A stretch of DNA of 64,000 bases from Rotaria sordida. Taxonomy: Eukaryota; Rotifera; Eurotatoria; Philodinida; Philodinidae. The stretch lies in the NCBI GenBank assembly GCA_905250125.1, contig CAJNOL010000005.1:492236-556235 (forward strand). Reading direction: 5' to 3'. The position numbers and the translations under genes were made by a program. Shown here in pieces: positions 22,946 to 35,700 of this stretch (position 1 is the first letter of the stretch; every line of letters starts with the position of its first letter). Under the pieces are notes generated by a model, which saw nothing but the letters and a program-made list of their open reading frames with translations, did not search any database and had not been told where the DNA came from.

Positions 22946-25404
22946 TTAGAGATTTGTCATAGCTGTTGTATGATCTGTAAGCATCCGTTGTTTTGTTTCC
23001 TTATCATTATCATCTATGGATCGATTTCGATCAATAGTTGGTGTTGTAATTTTTTTCCATCGCTGAAAGAAAACAAAAAAAGAAAAGAAAGATGAAAAAT
23101 TGAAGAAATTCTAAATGTCTTTTACTTCTTTAAATGAACCAGTTTGTCTTGAATATATAATTATAATATAAATTGGTATAGCTAAAATTGATGAAAGTGC
23201 AATACACCAACCAATATATTCAGCCCATTTAGGAAATTGATAATTTTTATATTTGACCGGTTCATATTCAATAAGACTAAATATTGCAATACTCTAAAAT
23301 AAAATTTCTATAGAATCAAGAAAAAACAAAAAGATTTTTTGTTTTCTTTTTCTCTTACAGTACAAAGTAGAGGAGTAAATACAATCCAACACCATTTCCA
23401 AAATCTTCCAGGATAAAAACCAATCATATCTTTAATATCTTCATAAAATCTATCGGCACCATAAAACCATGATACACTGATACATTCGAAGAAAAGTAAT
23501 ACAAGTAAACACCAACCACTAGCTGAATAATAATCAAGAATTTTGAATACATACATTCCACCCTTTAAACAGAAAAAAAAAATTCAAAAATTTCTTATAA
23601 ATATAAAAATAACCTGAGTAACTGTTGGTAAACCAATTAAATAAGATATTAGACAAACAAAAGCTATAAATAATTCTTTTCGTCGACGTAAAATTGGCCA
23701 TTCATCAACACATGCTGTTATAAAACCTTCCATTGTCACAAACTAAAAAGTTCATGTTTTTTTTTTTTTTTGTTATTTACTAAAAATAAAACACGGTTTA
23801 GTAAATAGAAATTACAAACCTGACTATCAAGACCAATAAAAATAATCATAATAAAAAAAAGTGCTGACCAAAATGGTGAAAATGGTAATTGAGCAACTGC
23901 AGCCGGATAAGCAACAAATGCTAAACCAGGTCCTACAAAAAACTTATTTTTTTTTTTTAATAAAATAAATTCATTCTATTTTAATTACCTGAATCAGCTA
24001 CTTCACTAATTTTTCGTCCTTCAGTTTTAGCCATAAATCCAATGACAGAAAAGATGACAAAACCACTTATTAAACAAGTTCCTTCATTAAAAGCAGCCAA
24101 AATAAGTGTATCTCTAGAATAGAATAATTTCTTTTTTTTATTTTATTTTTCTAAACTATTCTATTTGAATTGAAAATTAATTTTCTTTTTTATTACCTAT
24201 AACAATTTTTATTATATTTATTATAACTTCCTAATGCAACAAGTGCACCTAAACCAAGTCCATAACTAAAAAATATTTGTGTTGATGCTTCAATCCAAAG
24301 CTTAAAAATAAAATGAAAATATTTTATTTTGATTTTCTTTTTTTCTTTATATTATTCAAAATAATTTTACTGCAGATGTTTTTAATTTTGTTAAATCAGG
24401 TATAAATAAATATTTTATACCATCCATGGCACCTTCAAGTGTTAAACCACGAATAAGTAAAATAAATAATAATAAATAAGGAAACATTGATGTAAAATAA
24501 ACAACTTTTCCTGTCCATCTAACACCTTTCCAAATACAAAAATAACATGCTATCCAAGAAATACCTAATGTTATAACTAATGGCATACGTAATGAACCTG
24601 GTTCACTTATATCATCTGTAATTTGTAATGCATTACGTCTAAATATAAATGATTATTAAATTAATTGATATATCTTTTTTTCTGTTTGTTTTTTCAAAAG
24701 AACATACTCCCAAAATTCTTTAACTGGACTTGTAAATTGTGCAAGATGATCAGTGACATTTTTTAGACATACCATCATTGATGCATTTGTTTTGAATTGT
24801 ATTGATGAACATGTCAACAATGATGAATAATTACGCATTTGTGGTAATGTACGACATGATGGTGAATTCCACCAATTAGTACATGTTGACCATGGTAATA
24901 TTGAACTAATTACCGAATTATAAGCATAATATAAAGCCCAAGCAAGTACAACAATATAATAGCAATTAAGCCAAAATGCTATTATAGCTGCAGCATAACC
25001 AACACCTTATAAAAATCAAAAGAGAAGACTTTCTTTTATGAATAAAAAAAAAAAAGAAATGATTATTATTATTATTTACCTTTGAACATTGGACATATTC
25101 TCCATATACCAAGACCACCAATACTTGTATATTGACCGAGAGCTACTTCAAGAAAAAATAAAGGTATACCACCGCAGATTAATGTTACATAGTATGGAAT
25201 AAGGAATGCTCCTAATAAAAAAAAAAGAAAAGGAAAGTAATAATTATATTGAAAAAAAAAAGAAAAATTGAACTAACCTCCACCATGTTGATAACATAAA
25301 TAAGGAAATCGCCAAACATTACCAAGACCAATGGCATAACCAATGCATGAAAAAAGAAAATCAGCACTGCCTGACCATTTTTCTCTTGGTTTTGAATCGA
25401 CCAT
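22946..25404 (-). CDS. SLC6 Na+/Cl- neurotransmitter transporter, GABA/amino-acid type
   Basis: Ten or so exons encode about 600 residues with the LeuT-type 12-TM fold. TM1 reads [21 protein letters not shown]. Gly replaces the Asp that monoamine transporters carry there, so the substrate should be an amino acid such as GABA, taurine, betaine or glycine. The large second extracellular loop has a Cys pair and an N-glycosylation site ([12 protein letters not shown]). TM6 ([20 protein letters not shown]) resembles GABA transporters. Later come [35 protein letters not shown] and [16 protein letters not shown], all family signatures. The C-tail is short and polar ([18 protein letters not shown]). 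The start is fixed by [12 protein letters not shown] just ahead of TM1; the cytosolic N-terminus is unusually short. Confidence 0.95.
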
Positions 25405-27654
25405 TATTTTATTCAATAATCAAATCTAAATTGATAATAAATGAAGAAAAAGTGACTTTTTTTTTTCTTTTAATTTTTTCTAGTAGATATAATATGAATA
25501 TAAAAAGTTCAGTTTATCTAGTAGCTAACATATCAACATACAGATTATTATATTTGATATGAATAAAATAATGGCAAAGATAACATTTGTCTTCTCATAT
25601 CACTATTCTTCTTCTATACTCACAAGTCGACTTTAAATGGTTAGGCTTATTTGACAATTATTTGTGGACAAATTATATTGATCTAGGCCTTTTTTTTTCT
25701 TCTTTTTTTCTTTTTGCCTTGCTTCTCCTTTTCTCTTTTTAATCAACGAATCGAATGAAGACATCAACAAAGTACCAAAATATATTTGTTTTTGGTCAGT
25801 CAGAACAAATTTTTCTTGTTATCACTTTCTTCGTTTCTCTTTATTCTTCGATTACTTTATTATTCGGCACATCAAAATAATCAAGGTCGTTTCTTTTTTC
25901 ACTCTTCTCCTTGTTATTGATACCACAAACCTAGTCTTCTTTACCACCAGCTTTTTTTTGCAATTATTCATGTAAAGCAATTGAAAGCATCATGCATTTA
26001 TTTCTTTTTTGTTTTTTGTTGAATCTATATTGTATTTGCACTCATTGAAATATTAATATGAATTGCACCCAATAGCAATATACATGAATTAGTATTATGT
26101 TTTACTAAGCTTTAGTAGTTCTTTGTAAGATGATACATACATACACACGCTGACAACTACAAAAGTAAAAGACGCATACAATGATTTTTTTTGTATTTAC
26201 AAACTCTTAAGAAAATACGATGATGAGTGTCTTTTCCATCAGAAGAAAATAGAACTAGCTCATTTCTATATTCAACAATCTTATTATTATAGCATTTGGT
26301 AAAAATGTCAAATATAAATGTAGACATAGTATTTAGTGTCAATTATGACAAGATAATTGTACTTCAGTATCATATGCAATGTCGATGGCTTTTTATCAAA
26401 TCGATATTTTAGCAATATGAAAATTTTTTTTTGTTTTTGTTTTTTTGACAAGATTTATTTTATTATTTTAAACAATTTCTTTTTATAATACAATATGTGA
26501 TAATGTTTGCAAATTTGATTGAAAAATGAAGAAATAATCATCAATAATATGATAAGAAGTACTTTTTTAGTCCTAATGAATATATCCAACGAGAATATAT
26601 TTTTATTTTTTCTAACTAAAATAAGCAATACACTTCAGTGTTTTTTTTTATTTAATTGTCGATAGATTGGTAATTTGAATCCATATTTACAACATATGCA
26701 CTACATAATGATACCTAATTGTGTACTAAAACAACAGTTGCTTTAAAAAACCATATTGTATTATACATCATAGTATGAACGTAACATAAAATTAGTTTGT
26801 ATGATAAGCTTTTAAAATTAGCAATACTTTTTATGTTATTGTTGTTTTCTCAGGAAATTATATGTGACATATATTGTATTTGATATAGTTTCTATCGAGT
26901 AGCAATTAATGCCTAGTTTCAAGCATATTAATTATGCATAAAGTTTATTCAGCATCAAATCTAGAGAGTTCGTTATTACGACCACTTTACTTTCTTATGC
27001 ATGCTTAAGTATGCCATATACATTCCGTTTTTCCGATAAATTATCACAGGCTTACATTATTTTTTTTGCTGTTGTGCATAATTATATATTAACATATACT
27101 GTACATGAAAGAAGTATAATTGCATGTTACTACTATATATACTATTAAATCGAGTAAGTGTGCCGTCTATGTTAATCAGTAGAATGTGTAAGAACAGAAT
27201 AAACATGGAATAAATAAAATATTAGAATCTAAAAGAATTAATTAAATTCATATTCTTAAGTGTAAAGAAAACTGTTATTAGTCAAACAAGAAATAAAATT
27301 ATATTTTCAGATTGATTTTTGTATAAATTTTAATAATTTAATTAGTAAATCAATTTCAAACAATTTGTCTATTTATATCAATGATACTATTCCTAACGAG
27401 ATCAAGCAATACAAAATACATAAAAAATTGTATGAAATCAACAATCAATTTTTTTTTTTTTTTGGTTTCTAAATATCGAAATTTCACAATACTTTATATC
27501 GAGATAGATACATATTCAATCAAAAACTAAGGATTGTGTACCTCATTACTGAATGCCTTTCAAACATCGATGTTCGTGAGTTTCATTTCGGTGATTATTT
27601 CTTACTTTCATTCTTTTTGAATATTTACCATATATACATACTGCACATATCAGC

Positions 27655-27796
27655 TCAGGATATCACTGATTGCTTCGGTTATCGAAATGAAGATTGCCGA
27701 GAACAGGCATTGCCGATAGTCACATCACCAAAATGCAAATTACCGAATTTCGACGAAGAGCATACTGACCAAACTAGGAACTCTACATCACACTAA
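27655..27796 (+). other. Possible orphan terminal exon
   Basis: After an acceptor-like 'catatcag' a frame reads QDITDCFGYRNEDCREQALP and continues about 25 residues to a stop at 27796. It is GC-richer than its surroundings and has two Cys close together. A donor-like GTGAGT lies at 27574, but no coding first exon could be joined to it. It may be a relic exon, a non-coding transcript or chance. Confidence 0.22.
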
Positions 27797-29144
27797 ATTT
27801 CTATTCATTTGATCTAATTACAATAACATCAGTCATTATCATAGTATGAATTATTAAAATCTTAACTGGAATGATTATATATGATTGATCAAGCTAATGA
27901 AGTAACGCACATTGGGATTGATATATTTTACACAGAAAAATAATTGAATGAAATGAATCGTTATTGATAGACGTATTATGAATTCGATGTTAATATACAA
28001 GAATTGTAATTGACTTTGCTTTGTAGATATGTTATCCAATCACTTTTTTTTTAATGTTTCTACATACTAACAAAGTATGAGAAATGATTTTATTGAACTA
28101 TATTTAATCATAAATTTAATTAATCTTTTCCGAAAGATTTACAGTAAACTGTCTAATGGAACAAATAACTTTCATATTCTGGCTATTGTTCTTAATCAAA
28201 TGATATATTAGTATAAGATTGAGAGGCTGATATTTCTTTCTTGACAGCTTTATTAATAAATAAAAACATCAGAAATTGATGTAGATTCCAAACTCTTTTA
28301 AATCAAAAATCTACATAATTACTTATAAATAACATACATTAAGATGATCTTATATTTAAATAATGAATCAATTATAATGACAATGAAAATTATTTCATAT
28401 ATTATGATATATTTACATTAGATGCTAGCATTTAATGCTTAATAATATATGAATTTAAAAAAAGAATGGATCGATATTAAAAAAAAAATAAATCATTTAT
28501 GATTCAACTTCACTATTTTCGGACTTTAAAACAAATGAAGAAAAATCTGTATTACTTAGAGATAGATATATCTATACAAATTTTATTCAACATTCAAACT
28601 TTTTGTTTTCTTCTTGGCAATAATACTTTAGTAAAAATATATTGTTTTATTTCATAAATTTTTAAGATAAACTTCAACGCTTACGCCTTTTTGACATCTA
28701 AATATAAGTCTATAACTACTTATACAGTACTAAAAAAGACATATTTGTCGTGGAATCTTATAAACAAGCTATTAATAAAAATGCTTCTATAAATAAAGCA
28801 AACTACTCATTTAACTCTTTTGATTCTATAGATTCTTTAACATATTTTCATGGTTAAAATATCTAAGTTAATTCTATCCTTTTCCTAATAACAGAAATAA
28901 ATTCCATAGAAAATATATAATTTCATTATAATCTATTTCATCTATATTGTTCGAATAATCATGCGAATTATTAATCACTATTGATCACAGTTTCTATGAA
29001 GAGAATAGCTATGAATCAAATCTGATTTATAATTTATGAAAACTTTTAAAATTTTGAACAGTCGCTTACTTGTGTAAAACACGATCTGAAAGGAGTGTTG
29101 AAGTACAGAGGTAAAAATTTAGACTGGCCTTTCCTTCCAGACCA

Positions 29145-29345
29145 TTACAGATATTGTTGATATACGATCAGAGACCATATATCAATAAAATCTCGTTCTA
29201 ATGTATGAACTATTTCCTTATTGTATTTTTGCAGAAATAAGTATGAATTAATGTGTTGCAAGATAGATAGAATAAAGCAATCTCTTGTGATTAGTAACAA
29301 TAGTTACATTGTGTTGCATATTTTAATCCCGTAGGGATTGTTTTA
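29145..29345. mobile_element. Dispersed repeat family, copy B
   Basis: This copy carries 'gttgatatacgatcagagac' followed by 'catatatcaataaaatctcg', then 'agatagatagaataaagcaa', 'ttacattgtgttgcatattt' and 'cccgtagggattg'. These match copy A in MAPK15 and copy C at 47 kb in the same order. It has no coding capacity. Confidence 0.75.
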
Positions 29346-31135
29346 ATAGCTTTTTATTGCGTATTTATTTGACATGAGTACGTTTTTATTAAACTTTACA
29401 ACGAATGAAAAATAATACATATTCAGTTAATATTAATGTTAAATAACTATATTAATGTATTTCCTTTTTTTTTTCTCTAGCCTAAAAGTGTTTCTGATAT
29501 GAAATGATTAAATGAATTTATAGAAATTAAAATAAACAATAGCTGAATACAATATAAAGATGCGAAATTGTCCATATAATATAAATGAAAAAAGAAAATT
29601 TATTGATTTTATATCATCAACATCTTTTAAATATAAACTCCATATTTCACTACAATTACTGATGAAACATAATTCAATATAGAATTTCATTAGGAATGAT
29701 ATTTCTCATAAAAACAAAGAATGTCTATGAAGATCATGTGATTTATGAGTCATGTAAAGTTCAACTAAGTACTATTTGAAACTATTTACAACAATATATG
29801 TGTAAAATATTCACAATTTTAGTAAATCAATAATTTTTATTTTACAATCTAATTATACATACAAATAGAATTCAACTAAAAAAATTGATCAATCATTCTA
29901 ATAAATTCATATTAAATTCGGGTAGAAAACTATAAATTTTTATCATGAAATAAAGAAGTTTACATAAAGATAATAATATTATTTAAAATCATATTATTGA
30001 TATATTAATAAGAACAAAGACGTTGTTCTGACAATTTTATCTATTATTCATACGTTATTCATGTAGGTGGAAACGAAGGATTGCTGTAAGAAATTCCATT
30101 CTTTGTCAATTCATCATTTTCTTTTTTTTTCTTCTATTAACTATTCTTTATTACATGATATATATATAAGACAATGTAACTAATGCAAATTCTTGCTTCT
30201 TATGAGACTCTCTAAGACTATAATAACTTCCCATATATTTAATAAATAAATTGATTTGTTTTGAAAATACAAATATACTTTGACCACCTAGTGAGTACAT
30301 ACTGAACAATCATTTTTTGAATGTGTTATTTAATCTTTGTTATGTCTGAGAATTATGACTAATTATATATTACTATAAATTAAAATATATATTATGACTA
30401 AATGAACTAATTATATGACAATACAATGGTAAATATTTACCTGTATCAAAAAATTTATATATATATTTTTTTTTGTAAAATAGATGACACGAATAAATAA
30501 AAATAAAAATAAAAGGAGAGGACAATAATTTATATTTCAATTGAATATAAAGCATCCTGCTGAGTAAGTAAACTATAGAATGTTAATAACATCAGTAAGT
30601 AGATTTTGTTTTTTGTAGTTTAAAAAATTATTTCATAAGAAAATATGTCGATTTAATATAATATATTGTTTCTATCAAAGAATGAATCACATTTTATGAC
30701 TGCTCATTATACATCAAAGATAATTTTCTTTATTATTTTTGTTTTTCTTTATTCATTCATATACTCATTTGTTATAGGGAAAGAAATGTCGTTCATTATT
30801 CTGTATAATAAACCAATAATGAATTCGAGTGAATCATATCGTTCATAATTCCTTTTTTTTTTTCTTCATATAAATATATGTAATAATTCTTAGTCACGCT
30901 AAGATATTGCATTGCAACATGTAGTCACTATTTGAAAATAGATATGAATTGCTATTTATATATTATTTCGTGAGAAAATATTTTATTGTATGTTTACCGG
31001 CGATGAAATTTCCTTTTGGTTATAAATAATCGTTTTATTTAATTTACGTCAATAAATGTAGATTTTGTTTTTCTTTTTTTCTTTAATTATTGTATTTGTA
31101 TAGTTTTACAACCTGATATTTCAGATCTTTACATC

Positions 31136-31546
31136 ATGTTTATTTTTCAATCCATATTCTTTATTTCACTTCTATTATTAACAAATGCTCAATGGTATAT
31201 TAAAAAACATTATCAATCACAATTTATGAATTATCCAAATCCAGGTAAAAGAAGTTCATCTGATGAACAATCATTTTTTATTAAAACTGATTGTCAAATA
31301 CCATATTCTCAACTACATTCATATCAACAAATAGCTACATGGATTTTAATGTGTGGTTCTAAAAAATTATCATTGATAAATAATGAAGATTCAAATAGCT
31401 TTGAATTTGAATTATCTTCTACACCAAAATCGATTCTACACAGAAAAAAATCTCCAAATATCATACTACCGTATTATGAAGAGTATGACAATTCATTCAA
31501 TAAGTATTTAATGGAACGTCGACGACATATTATGAGAAATAAATAG
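31136..31546 (+). CDS. Putative amidated neuropeptide precursor (NPNP-GKR)
   Basis: A single 136-residue frame begins with a clear signal peptide (MFIFQSIFFISLLLLTNA). Directly after it comes QWYIKKHYQSQFMNYPNP and then GKR, the classical amidation plus dibasic cleavage signal. The predicted product is a C-terminally amidated 18-mer with N-terminal Gln able to become pyroglutamate, or HYQSQFMNYPNP-amide if the internal KK is also cut. The remaining propeptide has two Cys 19 residues apart, a dibasic-rich stretch (LHRKKSP) and a basic end (MERRRHIMRNK). No known neuropeptide family matches. 'tatttcag' ends about 12 nt before the ATG. It is tail-to-tail with another candidate precursor. Confidence 0.7.
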   Translation: MFIFQSIFFISLLLLTNAQWYIKKHYQSQFMNYPNPGKRSSSDEQSFFIKTDCQIPYSQLHSYQQIATWILMCGSKKLSLINNEDSNSFEFELSSTPKSILHRKKSPNIILPYYEEYDNSFNKYLMERRRHIMRNK

Positions 31547-31820
31547 AAATAATTTCAACTCGAAAAAAAAATATATATATGAAAATTTATCATTTACTAC
31601 ACTATTTAATCATACCATCTAAATCTTCTCAAATCTACATGTGCATTTGAATTTTAATAAATAATATGCACAAGCATTTTATGTTTTTTTTGTTGTTGCT
31701 GTTGTTATTGAAAAGTAAATATACATATATATATATTTTTTTTTTATTATATATTATTTGAAATTCTGTGTTTTTTACGCATATATTTTATCTTAAAATG
31801 TGAACAACGTTAAATAATGT

Positions 31821-32160
31821 TCATTGATCATCAAACCAGTTATGAGCCAAATCACCATGTGAACCATATATATGATGAAGTAGAATATCATCATTATCAT
31901 CTTCGGCTGTAAAATAATTTCGTTTACCCCAACCTAAATTTCAAAAAGAATTTATATTAACAAATGAGAATTAAAGTATTAATTTAAAACTTACCAGCTT
32001 GTCGTTTTCGTTCAGGATTCTGATGAAATGAATCACCAAGATTGTAACCATTATTTGAATGGAGCCAGTAAGGTTTTCTTAGTTGTGTTGTACGTCCATC
32101 AATAGTAGCTTGGCTTAGAATGTAAAAACAAATGTTTAGAATGATAAACCAGAATTTCAT
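31821..32160 (-). CDS. Putative amidated neuropeptide precursor (QAGW-GKR)
   Basis: Two exons (32160-31995, 31933-31821) encode 92 residues. A signal peptide (MKFWFIILNICFYILSQA) is followed by a spacer, then ERKR, QAGW and GKR, which is the layout of a tribasic cut, a short peptide and an amidation signal. The predicted product is pyroGlu-AGW-amide. The segment KPYWLHSNNGYNLGDSFHQNP before ERKR could be a second peptide. The C-terminal end is acidic (NYFTAEDDNDDILLHH). The 61-bp intron splits the Gly codon of AGW, so the amidated form exists only in spliced mRNA; unspliced reading ends almost at once. No family is recognised; W-amides occur in several invertebrate lineages. Confidence 0.65.
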
Positions 32161-32764
32161 TTTGAACTTGTTGTTTGTTAAGAAATCAATGGAATGAACA
32201 TAGAAATAATGTTGACGAGATGACAAACTTCGAATCAAAAAGAGAAAAAAAAAAAGAAAATCACTGGGTAGGCGGACAAGTCGGTGATTTGAAATACACG
32301 CCCCGTCATAATCATTCACCAAGAAAGATAGCGACAGATAATTAGATCAAAAGATCAAAACACCGAATACATTACTGTGATGTTGACATTATGTATATAT
32401 TTAATATTCTACTTACAATGTTAATATTAAAAAGGCTTCACTTGAAATGTTAATTTTCTGACGAGTTCCATGAAAATTATATATCTATGTGAATGTTGAA
32501 GATTTTGTTTTATTTTTTCATCATAGTTTATTCTCTATAATTATTGTCATTTATTCACGTCTGCAAACATATTCATCATGTATTCGCCTTATTTACTTCA
32601 TTTGTCGATGTCTAAGATGGCTAATCTCTTCTTTTTTTTTTTTTCGTTGACGTCTATTTTATTTTCACAACCGATTGCACATGCATTGGAAAAAAAATGG
32701 GAAAATAAAATCACTGTTTACATTAAAAAGAAGAAGAAAAAGAAAACAAAACAATCATTGTTCA
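32161..32764. other. Spacer between neuropeptide gene and WDR11
   Basis: This 600-bp stretch runs from the start codon of the minus-strand peptide gene to the stop of WDR11, so it should hold the promoter of the former. Plus-strand frame 32578-32895 overlaps the WDR11 end in antisense and looks like a shadow. No clear motif was found. Confidence 0.4.
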
Positions 32765-35700
32765 TTAAACTAATATTGTTCGATAATCATTTGCAATCGA
32801 AGCAAAACCAAATGATTTCATTAAATCCATATAATCATCAAAGAGTTTTTCTCCTTTTGTACCATCATCAATACCAAATTGTTTACAACAAATAAATAAA
32901 CGTATTGCTAATTCAGTTGCACCTTGATTATGTAAAATTTCAATAGCACGACGAAATTGTCCACATGTTATTAATATTAAAGCTGAATTCATTTTTGATG
33001 TTTGAGAATAAAGACGAATATATTCTGACCATCGTTTAATAACATCAATATATTCATTTGAATTTGTTTTAAGTCGTAATTTTGCTAACCATATTGAACG
33101 TTCCCATTGATTATGATCTTGTAAATATCGACATGCTTCAGCACATAAATCAATTGTACATAATAATTGTACACCTTCATCAACTTTACCATTAGCAATT
33201 AAATTAGTTGCAACTAATTTAGTTACAGTATTTTTTGATATTTCATTTGGTTGTTTATTCATTGATGATATAAGACATGCTTTTATTGAATTTAATGCAT
33301 ATGTATCATTATTTGGATCTGTATCAAGTAAAAGTTGTACAGCACGATCAATTTGTTTAAGTGCAATATAAGAATCAATACAATGATTTATTGATGATGA
33401 TGATGATAAAGATTTAATATCACGACGAATTGTACGTTCTAATTGAATTTGTTCAAATGTTTTTGAATCAAGAAGTAAATCATAAGATGATAAAAGTGAT
33501 AATGGACGATTAGAATTTTCAATTATTGTACCATATTCATATAGATAATATTCAGTTAAACGCCAAAAATATTGTTCCCATGAATCATTAAAAAGATTAG
33601 CAATAAATAAACATCGATCAATTGTTGAATTTGTATTTGTTAAGTAATTTTTCGATTTACTAAAACAAAAAATAATTCATTTAATAATTAAAATTTTTTA
33701 AGAAAAACAAAAAAAAAACAAATATAATTTACATATCAATTTTCGAAAGTTCTTTTTCAAGTATTCCATTTAAATTTGTATCTTCACATTTTTTTATTAA
33801 ATCGTCCAATGATCCATTTGTTATACATAATAAATGTTTTAATAAATTAGCATGACGTGCTGGTAACAAATATGAATAAAATGTTGATTCTAAATATAAA
33901 TTTTTTTTTTAATCTAAATTCGTACTGATATAACTTTTGATTATAAATATGTTTGATTGAAGTTAACAAAATTATTTGTTTTCATAGTTCTTAAAATAGA
34001 CTCAATTTCATATCTAAAATAATACATTTTTTTCGATTCTTTTTTTGTAAATTATAGTTTTCTTTAATTTTTCAATTTAAATATGATTCGAAATTTGTAT
34101 CATTGATATTTATGATAGGGGTTTAATAAAATATTAAATCGTTATGAAAAAGAATCTCAATCTATTAGATTTCTTAATTGAATTGTGAATAAGTTCCTAT
34201 GAAGTTGAAAAAGATCTTTTATATGAAAATTTTGAAATTCTGAATGATCTAAGAAGATTTATTTCTATAGCCTTCATATAGTACAGAATTAATTAGGATA
34301 GTTAAATTTTCTGCGCTAGATTTTATATCTTCAAAATATTTAACATACGTTGAATTGTTTGGAATTCAAGTGAACTTGATGAATCAACTAAATTCATTTC
34401 ATATATTCTTAAACAATGATCAGAACATGCTAAAATAATTTTATCCGAACTTGCCCATTCACCATCAGTAACTTGAATTGTATCACGTGGATATTTTAAT
34501 GTACTGATACGATCTCTCTATTATATAAATTATTTATATTTTTATATACAAAAATATATATATTGAAAAGAAAAAAGACAAAAGAAAAGACAACATACAT
34601 CTCGTATATCCCATATATCGACACCATCATTAAATAGAATGAATGCACGAAAATTACCTTTACCAGGTGCAAAACGAACTTTACGAATAGGACTTCGTCT
34701 TGTATTAAATGTTCTTATTAATGCAAAAAAAAGAATTTTTTATTTATTATTGAAAAAAAAAAATTTCTTACTTGCTCTGTTTAAGTTTTATATTAAATAT
34801 TTGTATGACACCATCGATATCTCCTGAAAGAAGATAATCACCTTTTAATACTAAAAACAAACAAAAACACAAATTTTTTTTATTAAAAATGAAAGAAAAA
34901 AAAAATCAACGTGAATTTACCTAAATCAGTTGCAGCTGATGATGAATGCTAAAATTAAAAACAAACAACAAGATTTAAAAAAATAAATGAAATTGATTTT
35001 TAAATACATCAGGTGGAACAGTTGCAACTTCTTTAATTGTTCTTCCTTCGACGTAAAAATGATATAATAAATTATATTCATCAGTAAATATAAAATTTTC
35101 ACGTGCTGTTTTTTTTTCATGATCACTTAAAGCATTTCTATCAAAAAAGATTATTGATTTATAAAATAGAATACGCCTTTTTTTTCATACTCAGCTTCCT
35201 TTGAAGTTCGATTAGTATCATGTTCAGATTCACCACTACTAAGTGATCTTGTAGCAACTAATGTATTAGATTCTCCGGATGATCTTTTCATAACTAAAAC
35301 ATTGGGTGACCAATCCTAAAATAATGAAAATATTAACAAAAAAATAAAAATTTTTTTTTCTTGAAATTTATAATACTAATGCTAAAATTCTTGGACATTT
35401 TTTTGGTAATCGTCGAATTAGTGTAAATGATTTAAGATCCCATAATTCAAATGGTTGATCACGAAAAAGTATAATTAAATAATTTCTTTTAAAAACAAAA
35501 ATAAAAAAAGAATAAATATTTTAAAATTATATTTATTTAAAATGCACTAACTTTGACTGAGAAACTTTTAAACTTTCAATTGGTGATTCTTCATGTGTTA
35601 CTTCAGATCGAAATGATTCTTGTCTTCCTATATAAAACAAAATCAATTATTTATTATATATTTTAATAATAATAAAATAACCTGATTGAAAATCGATCAT

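Larger units (their letters stand above)
25405..31135. other. Long AT-rich gene-poor region
   Basis: I find no confident gene in these 5.7 kb. The only notable items are an exon-like GC-richer stretch near 27655-27796 and repeat copy B at 29145-29345. The rest is AT-rich with homopolymer runs and scattered short frames of 60 or so codons, all without domains or splice context. Confidence 0.6.
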
